NCBI GenBank assembly: GCA_964342355.1
Contig: CAYFFG010000001.1
Coordinates: forward strand, 372,001 to 436,000
DNA from: Hirschia sp964342355
Lineage (GTDB): Bacteria > Pseudomonadota > Alphaproteobacteria > Caulobacterales > Hyphomonadaceae
DNA length: 64,000 bases
Direction: 5' to 3'
Of this stretch, positions 15,944 to 24,971 are shown piece after piece; within the stretch, counting starts at the first letter, position 1, and every line of letters begins with the position of its first letter. The notes under the pieces are model-generated. The model was given only the letters and a program-made list of their open reading frames with translations, searched no databases and was not told the origin of the DNA. The position numbers and the translations under genes were made by a program.

Positions 15944-16726
15944 TTAGTGTCCCGGATGCAATGCGTCGTTGAGATAGACGCATGTGAGAATTGCGAAAAC
16001 ATAGGCCTGCAGGAACGCCACCAGGAATTCCAGCGCAACAACTGCGACGGTTCCGGCAAGCGCAAGTGGCGCGAAAATGACGAGCGCGCCGCCTGCTGCA
16101 GAAAGCATGACGATGAAACCCGCGAACACTTTCAACATAATGTGGCCAGCCAGCATGTTGGCGAACAAACGTACGGAAAGTGAGATAGGGCGGGAAATGA
16201 AAGAGATAATCTCGATCGGTGTGACGAGGATGTAGAGCAGTGGCGGGACACCTGATGGCACGAACAGTTTCAGGAATTTGAAACCGTTTTTCCAGACGCC
16301 GTATCCGACAAGAATGACCATCACCAGCATTGCCAGCGCGAAGTTGACGATGATGTGGGAGGTTGTCGTGAAGAAGTAGGGGAACATGCCGAGCATGTTT
16401 GCAAAGAAAAGAAAGATGAAGAGCGAGAAGACCAGCGGGAAGAAGCGCATCCCGTCTTCGCCCATCATGTCGCGCACCATGCCAGCGACAAAACCGTAAG
16501 CGATCTCAGCGATAGATTGGCCGCGACCAGGAATGGTTTCGTTCTTGGAAAGTGTTAAGCCGAGAACGACAGCGAGACTGACGCCAAGCAGCATGAAAAA
16601 TGCTGAGTTGGTGAAGTCAAGATTGTAACCGCCAAAGTCAATCGGCACCCATTTCTGGAGCACGAATTGGTGGATCGGGTCAGTAGCGACCTGGTTGATC
16701 ATCCCGTTGATCTTTTCCAGCATCAT
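15944..16726 (-). CDS. atpB: ATP synthase F0 subunit a
   Basis: Forms the proton half-channels next to the c ring. 260 aa with five to six membrane segments. The essential Arg is in SLSVRLFANMLAGH and the supporting polar residues are in the last helix (ALEFLVAFLQAYVFAILTCVYLNDALH). The start overlaps the end of atpI by 4 bp (two adjacent ATGs, 16726 or 16723). atpE follows after 81 bp. Confidence 0.97.
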   Translation of the reverse strand: MMLEKINGMINQVATDPIHQFVLQKWVPIDFGGYNLDFTNSAFFMLLGVSLAVVLGLTLSKNETIPGRGQSIAEIAYGFVAGMVRDMMGEDGMRFFPLVFSLFIFLFFANMLGMFPYFFTTTSHIIVNFALAMLVMVILVGYGVWKNGFKFLKLFVPSGVPPLLYILVTPIEIISFISRPISLSVRLFANMLAGHIMLKVFAGFIVMLSAAGGALVIFAPLALAGTVAVVALEFLVAFLQAYVFAILTCVYLNDALHPGH

Positions 16727-17058
16727 TCTTCGCCTTCAACTCCTGTTTCCGGGGCGGACCCCGGTGCGCCCTGCAGCTCCTTTGCGGTGCGCAAGACATT
16801 CAAAACCCCTGCGGCGAACCCGAATAGCATCCAGACGATCAGCATCCATGGCTTCGTATGAAGCACCAGATCCAACGCCCAACCTATTCCCGCACCGACG
16901 AGCGGCCCGACAGCGAACTCAGTCGCCATGCGGAAACCCAACGCCATTCCTTTTGCCGTACCTTCGTTGTGTGGATTTGGGCGATGCTTGTCGGCATGCG
17001 CCTTTCTGGCCGCTTCGATCTGTGATCTGAGATCGTCGTCGCCCATATTTTCATCCAC
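16723..17058 (-). CDS. atpI: ATP synthase assembly protein AtpI
   Basis: First gene of the F0 operon. 111 aa, soluble charged N-terminus (about 45 residues) and two membrane segments (about 50-66 and 72-90: GPLVGAGIGWALDLVL and PWMLIVWMLFGFAAGVLNV). AtpI helps assemble the c ring. ATG 17058; overlaps atpB, suggesting translational coupling. The 162 bp upstream, shared with the end of nothing else, should hold the operon promoter. Confidence 0.9.
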   Translation of the reverse strand: MDENMGDDDLRSQIEAARKAHADKHRPNPHNEGTAKGMALGFRMATEFAVGPLVGAGIGWALDLVLHTKPWMLIVWMLFGFAAGVLNVLRTAKELQGAPGSAPETGVEGEE

Positions 17059-17220
17059 TAGAAGGGAGTGTTGGTAAGGAAAACAGCCCTGATGTCGTCG
17101 TTACGGCTTAGCTCGCCAAGCCGAGGCGGAAGCTATTGAACTCCCCTTACGAAGTCAAGCATTATAGAAAAACGCTAGTACCTTGTATTTATTGCGATTA
17201 GCCTATTTTTGATTATTGAA

Positions 17221-20200
17221 CTATTCAGCTGCGACCAATTGTTCCGCCGACTGAAGGTCAACTGACACGAGTCGGGACACGCCACGCTCCTGCATGGTCA
17301 CCCCAAACAGGCGATCCATGCGCGCCATCGTGACTGGATTGTGGGTAATTGCGACAAACCGTGTGTCGGTGCGCTTGCGCATGGCGTCCAGCATCCGGCA
17401 AAACCGGTCCACATTGGCGTCGTCCAGTGGCGCATCCACTTCGTCCAGCACGCAAAGCGGTGACGGGCGGGACAAAAATACAGCGAAAATCAACGCCGCC
17501 GCAGTTAACGCCTGTTCGCCCCCAGACATCAAAGACAATGCGGACAACCGTTTTTCTGGCGGGCTGGCGTAGATCTCAAGGCCTGCTTCTAACGGATCAT
17601 CTGATTCGGTTAGCTCAAGCCGAGCCTCACCGCCTTCAAACAATGTCTCAAACAGGGTGGAGAAGTGTTCTGACACCACTTCAAACGCTTCCATCAGGCG
17701 CGCGCGGCCTTCTTTGTTAAGCGCATGCACCGCCTCGTGCAGTTTAGCGAGGGCCGCATCCAGATCATCACGTTCGCGCAATTGTTGTTCTAACCGCGCA
17801 GCAGTTTCTTGAGCTTGCGTGTCTGCTTCAAGGTTGACCCCGCCTAGCGCTTCTTTCTTGTGTTTTAAGTCATTTAAATGCTGTTCAGTTTGGCTGAGCG
17901 CATCTGTGTCCTCATCTTCTGGTGTCAGCTCCAGCTTGGCGGCCAGCTCCGTTGGTTCGATTTCAAATCGCGTGGAAAGAGCGTCAGAGGCATCCTGTTC
18001 GCGCTGTTGAGCAGCTTCAAGACGCGCTTCCGTGCGTGCGAGCGCTTCGCGTGAGGTTGATTCCTTGCGAACAGATTCTTTTAAAGCCGCCTCGAACTCT
18101 CGAACGGACTTTTCCGCTTCCTGCAATCGATCCGCTGCTGTTTGGCGCTCTGATTCGGCTGTTTGTTTGCGCGCGTTAAGTTCGTCAGCCTTGGCGCGCA
18201 GCGTATCTGGCAGCGACAATGACGTGTCCAACTGCTGGCGATAAGTCGTGCGTTGCGACTGAAGCTGGTTTAAGCGCGCATCAGCAGTTTCTGCGCGTTT
18301 CTTCCAATCTTCAGCTTCACGCTTGAGCGCTCTGCGACGTCCTTCGGCGCGATCGCGTTCACGGTCATGGTCAAGAAGCGTATTGTGTGCGTCCCGTTCG
18401 AGCTGGCGTAGTTCTTGAACCGTGGCGCGGCGTTGCTCCAGGTCCTTGCGCTGAAGATCCAGCTGATCCGATTTGATGGCCTGCCTTGCGGTTTCCAGTG
18501 ATGCGCGCGCAGCCTCCAGCGCATCATTAATGCGGGCAATGTTATCAACTGTAGCTGATGTGCGCAGGTGCAGGCGTTCAATGTCCTGTTCGGCGCGAAG
18601 CGCTTGTTCTCTCGCACGTGCAGCATTCGCAGCCGTTTCAGGCGCAGATATGCGCGCTGACTGGAAAGCCTGTTTTGCCTTTTCGGTCTGGTTAGCTGCA
18701 TCCGCGACGGTCTTTTCCAATGTCTCTGCTTGGGTTTTGGCTTTTGCCAACTCCTCAGTCAGTGATTTCCGGCGTGTGCGTTGTTGCAGTTTTTCTGCTG
18801 CTGGCGTGGGCGCTTCTGCTGTGCGCACAAACCCATCCCATCGCCATAGATCACCTTCTAATGAGACCAGTCTTTGACCCTGTTGCAGCTGCCCCTGTAA
18901 AAACGATCCGTCCTCACGTTTGACAAGACCACATTGAGAGAGGCGGGCGCCCAGTAATTGTGGCGCGTCCACCATGTCAGACAGAGGTGTGGCGCCCTCT
19001 GGCAGTGTCAGCGTGTTTGCAGCATGTGTTTCAGACCAATACTGGGGATCAGATTTATCGCGCGAGGCGTTTAAATCATCGCCCAGCGCAGCTGCGATGG
19101 CGCGCTCCAGCCCGGCCTCGGGACGCAGTTCATCCAGGATCGGTGGACGCTTGGGACCGGCCGCGCCGGTAAGCAGACGGTCGAGCGCTGCAATTTCAGC
19201 CTCCAGTGTTCGGACCAGTTTTTCCGCGTCTTGCATGGGCTGACGCGCTTTTGTTTCATCTTCCTGCGCGCGGTGCAGTTCAGCTTCCGCCGTTTCTAGC
19301 GCAAGACGGGCGGCGTTGGCTTCTTCTGCAGCGAGTGAATGTACCTGCTGTGCTGTTTTAAGGGCAGTTTCTAACCGGTTGGCGTCGCCTAGTTCGCGGC
19401 GGGTTGCTTCAGCGTTTAAGCGTTCGCGTTCTAAATTGGCGATGCGTTGTTCTTCGCGTTCGACGGCCGTTTTGGCGGCGCGCTGTTCGGCATCTGCTGT
19501 TGCGATTGCCTGACTTATGCGTTCGTATTCAATTTCTTCGGCCTGCAGTCTTTCTCGTGCTGCCTCAAAAGCAGCGCTTAGGTTTTCACGAATTACCTCG
19601 TGAGCTGCTTCATCATCCTGTGGCAGGGCTGCAAGGGTGTCCAGAGCTGTCTTTGCGGCAGTATCCGCCTCTTCGCGTAGAGCATGTTCGCGGGATAAGT
19701 CTTCGACAACACGCTTCAAATCAGCTTCTAATCTCGTGATGGCGTCGGCTGCCGCTTTTCGTTCCCCGTCCAGTTGCGCAAGTTCCAGCGCCAGCGCGCC
19801 GACTTTGCCGGCGGCTTCTGCTTCAGCAGCGCGTAAAGGTGCGATATGTTCCGATGCGTTGGCTGCGGCGGTCTGGTTGCGCGCAGCCTCTGCTGTCGTA
19901 TCCTCAACCTCTTTGCGCGCCAGACTTGTGTGATCGAGCGCAATCTGCGCCTCGTGGCGCGCGGTTCGCCAGCGAATGACCGCAAGCTTGGCTTCCAGAT
20001 AGTCAATCTCGGCCTGAATTTCGCGATATCTTTGCGCACGCGACGCCTGGCGCTTTAAAACAGCATGCTGTTTTTCAACTTCGCCAATGATCTCATCAAG
20101 TCGGGCGAGGTTTTCCGCCGCGGCGCGTAACTTCAGTTCAGCTTCATGGCGGCGCGCATTGAGGCCAGCAATACCAGCGGCTTCTTCCAGGATACGGCGG

Positions 20201-20679
20201 CGGTTTTGAGGCTTGGAGGCAATCAGTTCAGAGATTTGTCCCTGTCGCACAAGAGCAGGCGAGTTGGCGCCAGTGGACGCATCCGCAAACAGAAGCTGGA
20301 CATCCTTGGCGCGCACCGTGCGGTTGTTGATCTTGTATGTTGATCCCGCGCCGCGTCGGAGACGGCGTTTCACCTCCAACTCATCTGCATCATTGAGTTC
20401 GGCAGGCGCAGTGCGCGAGGAATTATCCAGGATCAACGCAACTTCGGCATGTTCGCGCGAAGGGCGGTGGGCTGAACCTGAAAAGATCAGGTCATCCATC
20501 TCACCTCCACGCATGGCGCGTGCAGATGTTGCGCCCATTACCCAGCGCAGAGCTTCTAAAATATTGGATTTGCCACAACCATTGGGCCCGACAATGCCGG
20601 TCAATCCCTCTCTGATGTCCACGTCAACGGGATCAGCGAAGGATTTGAAACCTGCAATTTTAAGCCCGGTTATCTTCAA
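17221..20679 (-). CDS. smc: Chromosome segregation ATPase SMC
   Basis: Large coiled-coil ATPase that organises and segregates the chromosome with ScpA/ScpB. 1152 aa: N-terminal ATPase head with Walker A GPNGCGKSN (about 31-39), long Glu/Arg/Ala-rich coiled coil, a hinge region around residues 500-600 (PPILDELRPEAGLERAIAAALGD...), second coiled coil and C-terminal head with signature LMSGGEQALTAAALIF and Walker B SPLCVLDEVDAPLDD. Full length. Downstream of dsbA-like and dciA on the same strand, the arrangement seen in many alphaproteobacteria. Confidence 0.96.
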   Translation of the reverse strand: MKITGLKIAGFKSFADPVDVDIREGLTGIVGPNGCGKSNILEALRWVMGATSARAMRGGEMDDLIFSGSAHRPSREHAEVALILDNSSRTAPAELNDADELEVKRRLRRGAGSTYKINNRTVRAKDVQLLFADASTGANSPALVRQGQISELIASKPQNRRRILEEAAGIAGLNARRHEAELKLRAAAENLARLDEIIGEVEKQHAVLKRQASRAQRYREIQAEIDYLEAKLAVIRWRTARHEAQIALDHTSLARKEVEDTTAEAARNQTAAANASEHIAPLRAAEAEAAGKVGALALELAQLDGERKAAADAITRLEADLKRVVEDLSREHALREEADTAAKTALDTLAALPQDDEAAHEVIRENLSAAFEAARERLQAEEIEYERISQAIATADAEQRAAKTAVEREEQRIANLERERLNAEATRRELGDANRLETALKTAQQVHSLAAEEANAARLALETAEAELHRAQEDETKARQPMQDAEKLVRTLEAEIAALDRLLTGAAGPKRPPILDELRPEAGLERAIAAALGDDLNASRDKSDPQYWSETHAANTLTLPEGATPLSDMVDAPQLLGARLSQCGLVKREDGSFLQGQLQQGQRLVSLEGDLWRWDGFVRTAEAPTPAAEKLQQRTRRKSLTEELAKAKTQAETLEKTVADAANQTEKAKQAFQSARISAPETAANAARAREQALRAEQDIERLHLRTSATVDNIARINDALEAARASLETARQAIKSDQLDLQRKDLEQRRATVQELRQLERDAHNTLLDHDRERDRAEGRRRALKREAEDWKKRAETADARLNQLQSQRTTYRQQLDTSLSLPDTLRAKADELNARKQTAESERQTAADRLQEAEKSVREFEAALKESVRKESTSREALARTEARLEAAQQREQDASDALSTRFEIEPTELAAKLELTPEDEDTDALSQTEQHLNDLKHKKEALGGVNLEADTQAQETAARLEQQLRERDDLDAALAKLHEAVHALNKEGRARLMEAFEVVSEHFSTLFETLFEGGEARLELTESDDPLEAGLEIYASPPEKRLSALSLMSGGEQALTAAALIFAVFLSRPSPLCVLDEVDAPLDDANVDRFCRMLDAMRKRTDTRFVAITHNPVTMARMDRLFGVTMQERGVSRLVSVDLQSAEQLVAAE

Positions 20680-20704
20680 TCAGCATTTATCCAAAGGTGC
20701 GGTT

Positions 20705-21439
20705 TTATTCCGCTGGCGCAGCTTCTGAAGATCCAAGTGTTTCTTCTTCAGGTGCAGTTTCTTCCGGTGTCTCAGCTGGCTCTGGCTCAACGCCCAGCGC
20801 CTTGTTGATCGCATTTGTGATACCGGTCAGGTTCATGTCTTTGCCGGACACACGCTCACCATTAATGAACAGAGTCGGCGTTCCCGTCACGCCAGCCTCA
20901 TGCGCCAGGTCAGAAGTGCGCTGGATCTCGCCTAAAACGTCAGTGGAGCTGACACATGCGCGAACAGTCTTTTCATCCATGCCAACGCGTGCAGCGGATT
21001 CGATCAGCGCGTCGATCGCTGAACGGCGCTGGGCGGCTTCCATAATCTCATACTGGCTGGTGAACAGCTCATCGAGCATCTCGTGATATTTGTCTTTACC
21101 CGCACAACGCGCGAGCGCTCCGCCGGCTGCCGCCACAGCTGGAGGGAAGGTCGGAAGGTCACGGAAGATTAGCTTGGCTTTGCCAGTCTCGATGAATTCA
21201 GACTTGATCGTAGGAAGAATGGTTTTGTGGAATGTGCGACAGTGACCACAAGAGGTCGAAGCGTATTCAATGATCTCAACCGGTGCTTTTGCATCACCCA
21301 GCACGACATCGCCCGCCACGTATTCAACGTCGCCGCTGACGGTTTCAGCTTTTGCGACGCCGCTGTCAGCTTGTGAGCAGCCGATGGCGAAAGTGGCGAC
21401 TGCGATTGCGATGAGCGCATTTTTGTTGAGCATGAGCAT
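20705..21439 (-). CDS. DsbA-family thiol oxidoreductase, lipoprotein
   Basis: 244 aa periplasmic thioredoxin-fold protein. The N-terminus is a lipoprotein signal with Cys in AIGCSQ. The active site is CGHC in ASTSCGHCRTFH and the cis-Pro loop is VTGTPTLFING, typical of DsbA/BdbD-like proteins; HCRTFHKTILP and FRDLP are also common in this subfamily. The C-terminal 30 residues are a Glu/Pro/Thr-rich tail (EPEPAETPEETAPEEE). Located between dciA and smc on the same strand; 25 bp before smc. Confidence 0.9.
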   Translation of the reverse strand: MLMLNKNALIAIAVATFAIGCSQADSGVAKAETVSGDVEYVAGDVVLGDAKAPVEIIEYASTSCGHCRTFHKTILPTIKSEFIETGKAKLIFRDLPTFPPAVAAAGGALARCAGKDKYHEMLDELFTSQYEIMEAAQRRSAIDALIESAARVGMDEKTVRACVSSTDVLGEIQRTSDLAHEAGVTGTPTLFINGERVSGKDMNLTGITNAINKALGVEPEPAETPEETAPEEETLGSSEAAPAE

Positions 21440-21512
21440 TCGTTCCGATTGTTCAAAGCCGGTGAGGGCGACGTTTTTTCAGGTGATAGTCCTAGCGCAG
21501 TTTTCAGGCAAT

Positions 21513-22076
21513 TCAACGGCGCGTGAGAATTGCCTGACCAAGTTTTCGCAGCGCTTGCTTCACTTTTTGGCTTTCAACACCGTGTAGCTCCGCTTCTAAT
21601 TGAGCTTCTTCTTCTGGTGTCAGCGGTTTGCGAGGCTTTGATTGAGGGGCTTTGTCTTTTTGGGTGGTGGTCGTTTGCTGGACGCGCAACCCCTTAATTT
21701 TGGCGCCGCCCGCCAGATTTACTCGTTCGATAATCAGCCCGTTCTGATGCACGATCATCGGCGCAGCCGCAGAGGGCGCTTCAATCGCCAGCACATAGCC
21801 GGTTGTTGTCTTCTGGATTTTTACCGGCCGTGACAGTTTGGCAAGGCGCTGGCCGACAATCTCCGCCCAACGTGATTCAAGCGAAGAGAGCGTTGCGCCT
21901 GAATCTTTGCCCTTTAGCGCCGGATAGACGGATTTATAGATGGCTTTGCTTAAAGGCCGCGCCCGATCAAATACCGGTTTTGCGCGTCGGTCACGCAATT
22001 CCCGTTCAGCGCGCCTTTCTTCCAGGGATTTGCCCTGTCGATTGGAAGGCGGCGGAGATGATGAGGGTGTGGTCAT
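21513..22076 (-). CDS. dciA: DUF721 / DciA-like replicative helicase loader
   Basis: 187 aa DUF721 protein. The core, about residues 45-130, contains WAEIVGQRLAKLSRPVKI, the usual signature, followed by a KH-like fold, and the C-terminus is a long charged helix. DciA proteins load DnaB in bacteria that lack DnaC. The N-terminal 35 residues are polar and disordered (SSSPPPSNRQGKSLEERRA). Sits between mutY (divergent, 35 bp away) and dsbA-like/smc, as in related genomes. Confidence 0.85.
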   Translation of the reverse strand: MTTPSSSPPPSNRQGKSLEERRAERELRDRRAKPVFDRARPLSKAIYKSVYPALKGKDSGATLSSLESRWAEIVGQRLAKLSRPVKIQKTTTGYVLAIEAPSAAAPMIVHQNGLIIERVNLAGGAKIKGLRVQQTTTTQKDKAPQSKPRKPLTPEEEAQLEAELHGVESQKVKQALRKLGQAILTRR

Positions 22077-22111
22077 GAGATTAACCTTGCCGAATCTCAG
22101 GCAAAAAGGAA

Positions 22112-23203
22112 ATGTCCCACGTCATGTCTTCCACTGATTTTCATCCCCGCGCGCGCGAATTATTACACTGGTATGATGCGCATGCGCGCAAACTGCCGTG
22201 GCGGACAGGACCGGACGCACGAAAAGCGGGGAAAACGCCTGACCCTTATCATGTGTGGCTATCAGAAATCATGCTGCAACAGACAACAGTCCCACATGCT
22301 GCGCCTTACTTTGAAAAATTCCTCAAGCTCTGGCCGCGCATTGAAGATTTAGCGGACGCTGACATTAATGACATCACGCGCGAATGGGCCGGGCTTGGCT
22401 ATTACGCCCGCGCGCGCAATCTCTACAAATGCGCACAAGCGGTTGCTGAGCTTGGTGGTTTTCCGCGGACGCCAGAGGGCCTGAAATCGCTACCGGGTGT
22501 TGGCCCTTATACAGCCGCCGCAGTTGGTTCCATCGCCTTTGAGCATCCCGTTGCGCCTGTCGACGGCAATGTCGAGCGGGTGATTTCCCGTCTGCTGGCC
22601 ATTGCTGGTGAGGGTGATGCGGTATCTTGGAAAAAGGACAAGGACATCATTTCCGAACGCGTGCAGACTTTGGTCCCTGAAGGGCGTGCGGGAGATTTTG
22701 CACAAGCCATGATGGATCTTGGCGCAACAGTCTGTTCGCCCAAATCGCCAGCGTGTGGCGCGTGTCCCTGGTTTGACGCCTGTCTTGCCCGCAAAGAAGG
22801 AGCACCGGAAGCATATCCCGCCAAGCCAAAGCGAAAGCCGCAACCTGTTCGGACTGGTCATGCTTTCTTGCTTGTCGCTGAAGGAGAAGTGTTGTTGTCC
22901 CGCAGGCCGCCAGAGGGGCTGTTAGGCGGCATGTTGATGCCGTACGGCACCGACTGGGTGCAGGATAATGATTTTCGTGCTCCTGACGGTGGGGTCTACG
23001 AAAGTCTGCCTGAACATGAATGGGAAGAAAGAGGGGAAGTTCGCCATGTCTTCACCCATTTTGCGTTGCGGCTGAAAGTGTGGCGCGGCGAGACGCCGGA
23101 AAAGCCAGACGGCCTTGGTGGCGAATGGGTTGCGCTGAAGGATGTGATGGAAGCCGGTCTGCCAAGCGTTGGAAAAAAAGCCTTAAAAATTGGCCTTGTT
23201 TAG
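22112..23203 (+). CDS. mutY: A/G-specific adenine DNA glycosylase
   Basis: Removes adenine mispaired with 8-oxoguanine. 363 aa: HhH-GPD domain with catalytic Glu in LSEIMLQQTTV, the helix-hairpin-helix LPGVGPYTAAAV and the catalytic Asp in PVDGNVERVISRL; a [4Fe-4S] cluster in CSPKSPACGACPWFDAC (C-x6-C-x2-C-x5-C), and a C-terminal NUDIX-like 8-oxoG recognition domain (HAFLLVAEGEVLLSRRP...). Two starts are possible, ATG 22112 and ATG 22124; the AAGGA lies immediately before the first, which favours the second. Divergent from dciA. Confidence 0.95.
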   Translation: MSHVMSSTDFHPRARELLHWYDAHARKLPWRTGPDARKAGKTPDPYHVWLSEIMLQQTTVPHAAPYFEKFLKLWPRIEDLADADINDITREWAGLGYYARARNLYKCAQAVAELGGFPRTPEGLKSLPGVGPYTAAAVGSIAFEHPVAPVDGNVERVISRLLAIAGEGDAVSWKKDKDIISERVQTLVPEGRAGDFAQAMMDLGATVCSPKSPACGACPWFDACLARKEGAPEAYPAKPKRKPQPVRTGHAFLLVAEGEVLLSRRPPEGLLGGMLMPYGTDWVQDNDFRAPDGGVYESLPEHEWEERGEVRHVFTHFALRLKVWRGETPEKPDGLGGEWVALKDVMEAGLPSVGKKALKIGLV

Positions 23204-23277
23204 CGCGATTGATTTGCAATCCTTAACAGGCGTGCGCACATGAAAAGTGAACGGTATTAACGAAAAGGAGCCCACAC

Positions 23278-23826
23278 ATGTCGAGCGAAGTTGAAACCAT
23301 CCCGGTAAAGACGATTAAGGGCGAAGACGCCTCTCTTGCTGATTACGCAGGCAAAGTGCGCCTTGTCGTGAATGTGGCGTCTAAGTGTGGTCTGACTCCA
23401 CAATATGAAGGCCTTGAAGCGCTCTATAAACAGTATCAGGAGCAAGGCCTTGTTGTTCTGGGTTTTCCAGCGAATGACTTTGCAGGTCAGGAGCCTGGCA
23501 CGGAAGAAGAAATCGCCCAGTTCTGCTCGCTCACATATGATGTGTCTTTCCCGATGTTTTCCAAAGTGAAAGCGACAGGCACAGACAAGCACCCGCTATA
23601 CGATGCGCTGACAAAAGCCCGTCCTGAACCCAACAACTCAGATGACGCCATGCGCGCCAAGCTGGAAAAAGTCGGAATGGCGGTGAACGACCGTCCGGAA
23701 CTTCTGTGGAATTTTGAAAAATTCCTGGTCGGAAAAGATGGCGAAGTCGTTGCGCGTTTTTCACCTGACACAACACCGGACAACCCAGCGCTTGTCGCCG
23801 CCATAGAAATGGCGCTGTCGGCCTAA
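23278..23826 (+). CDS. Glutathione peroxidase (Cys-type)
   Basis: 182 aa thiol peroxidase of the GPx family; reduces hydroperoxides, usually with thioredoxin in bacteria. The peroxidatic Cys37 is in NVASKCGLTPQY, the Gln is in GFPANDFAGQEPGT and the Trp in LLWNFEKFLVGKDG, completing the catalytic tetrad. AAAAGGAG precedes ATG 23278. The C-terminal 22 codons overlap the opposite-strand GNAT gene end. Confidence 0.94.
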   Translation: MSSEVETIPVKTIKGEDASLADYAGKVRLVVNVASKCGLTPQYEGLEALYKQYQEQGLVVLGFPANDFAGQEPGTEEEIAQFCSLTYDVSFPMFSKVKATGTDKHPLYDALTKARPEPNNSDDAMRAKLEKVGMAVNDRPELLWNFEKFLVGKDGEVVARFSPDTTPDNPALVAAIEMALSA

Positions 23827-24279
23827 AGGGTCCATATGCATGAACTGATTGAAAGTGGTCGCCTTATAGCTTCCAAACGCGGGGCCGCTTTCAAAGCCAT
23901 ATAGGCGATACATAGCGATGGCCGGTTCAAAAACCGGCCCGCTACCTGTTTCAAGACTAAGCTTTTTCAGCCCCATGCCGCGGGCGGTGAACATGATGTG
24001 GCTCAACATCACCCGTCCTGCGCCGCGCCTTAGATATCGCGGATGGGTGCGCATGGATTTGATCTCGCCATCAGATGTATTGAGCTGCTTTAGAGCCCCC
24101 ATCGCCATCAGTTGTTCGCCATCTTTCACAGTCCAGAATTTGACGTCATCCCCGCGCAACCCGCTGGTATCCATCGCATGGCAGTGTTCTGGCGGTGAGT
24201 TTTTCAACATGTCCGATAAATGCATTCGGATAAGATCAAGAACTTCCGGATCCTCAAAATCACCTGCTTCCACACGCAT
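23761..24279 (-). CDS. GNAT family N-acetyltransferase
   Basis: 172 aa acetyltransferase. The acetyl-CoA-binding motif is YLRRGAGRVMLSHIM (R-x-x-G-x-G/A), preceded by GEIKSMRTHP and followed by LSLETGSGPVFEPAIAMYRLYGFE, as in the PhnO/YjgM-like group. The substrate is unknown. Such proteins usually end shortly after FNQFMHMDPL; here about 19 more residues follow (RQRHFYGGDKRW...), read antisense to the end of gpx, giving a 66-bp tail-to-tail overlap. Loss of an earlier stop is likely. Confidence 0.86.
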   Translation of the reverse strand: MRVEAGDFEDPEVLDLIRMHLSDMLKNSPPEHCHAMDTSGLRGDDVKFWTVKDGEQLMAMGALKQLNTSDGEIKSMRTHPRYLRRGAGRVMLSHIMFTARGMGLKKLSLETGSGPVFEPAIAMYRLYGFESGPAFGSYKATTFNQFMHMDPLGRQRHFYGGDKRWVVRCCVR

Positions 24280-24465
24280 TTAATTGCTCCGTATTTCACG
24301 TTTTGAGCGCACATGATGGAACAGTCCTGCACGCGTTGAGGTTGAACTTACCAGATTCACCCCACAATCAGGCAATCAATTTTGTGATCAAATTACACGA
24401 GAAGTGTGCTTGGCACGCTTTTTAACCTTATTTGGTCGTTTGCGACCTAAGTAGGCGCACATTCA

Positions 24466-24948
24466 TTATTTCACAGCGTAGAAATCCAAAACGACAACGC
24501 CTTTGTGGAGCGTGGCGGAGCCTGTGAAGACCGTTTTTCCAAGCCATGCGTATTTGCTGTCTGCAGCGACGGAGAGTTGCGGAGTTGTGCGAAAGTAAAG
24601 CTCGTTGGGGTTAAATGGCTCGCCTGCCACCATTTTCTGCAGGACGCCAGGCGCGGCATGACTGAAACCTGGATTGCGCACATTGATATAGACGCCGTCT
24701 TCGGTTCTTAGCGGATAAAGCGCGAGAATTTCAGCAACGCCATCGGGGCGAATATCCTGCCAGTCCGCCCCCCCAGGCAGGACGTCGCCTTTGATGCCGG
24801 GGCCTTCAAAAGAGCCGCCGGTGATCGGGATCATGCGTTTTCGCAGGCCATTCATCACGCCAAGGTCGACAGGCGGGCCGATCTCTGCCTGAACCTGCAT
24901 GGCAAATGCGAGTTTTGGTGTGGAAATAACTGGCGTGTCCATGGGCAT
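24466..24948 (-). CDS. DUF3237 family protein (cytoplasmic copy)
   Basis: 160 aa DUF3237 beta-barrel-like protein of unknown function. The core RKRMIPITGGSFEGPGIKG, the LPGGADWQDIRPDGVAEI stretch and YFRTTPQL are the family hallmarks. There is no signal peptide. Closely similar to its upstream neighbour (24972-25559), from which it probably arose by tandem duplication; 23 bp separate the two genes, so they form one transcript. Residues 1-12 differ strongly between the copies. Confidence 0.85.
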   Translation of the reverse strand: MPMDTPVISTPKLAFAMQVQAEIGPPVDLGVMNGLRKRMIPITGGSFEGPGIKGDVLPGGADWQDIRPDGVAEILALYPLRTEDGVYINVRNPGFSHAAPGVLQKMVAGEPFNPNELYFRTTPQLSVAADSKYAWLGKTVFTGSATLHKGVVVLDFYAVK

Positions 24949-24971
24949 GCTCCTGAAGCGGGGAAGGTCAC

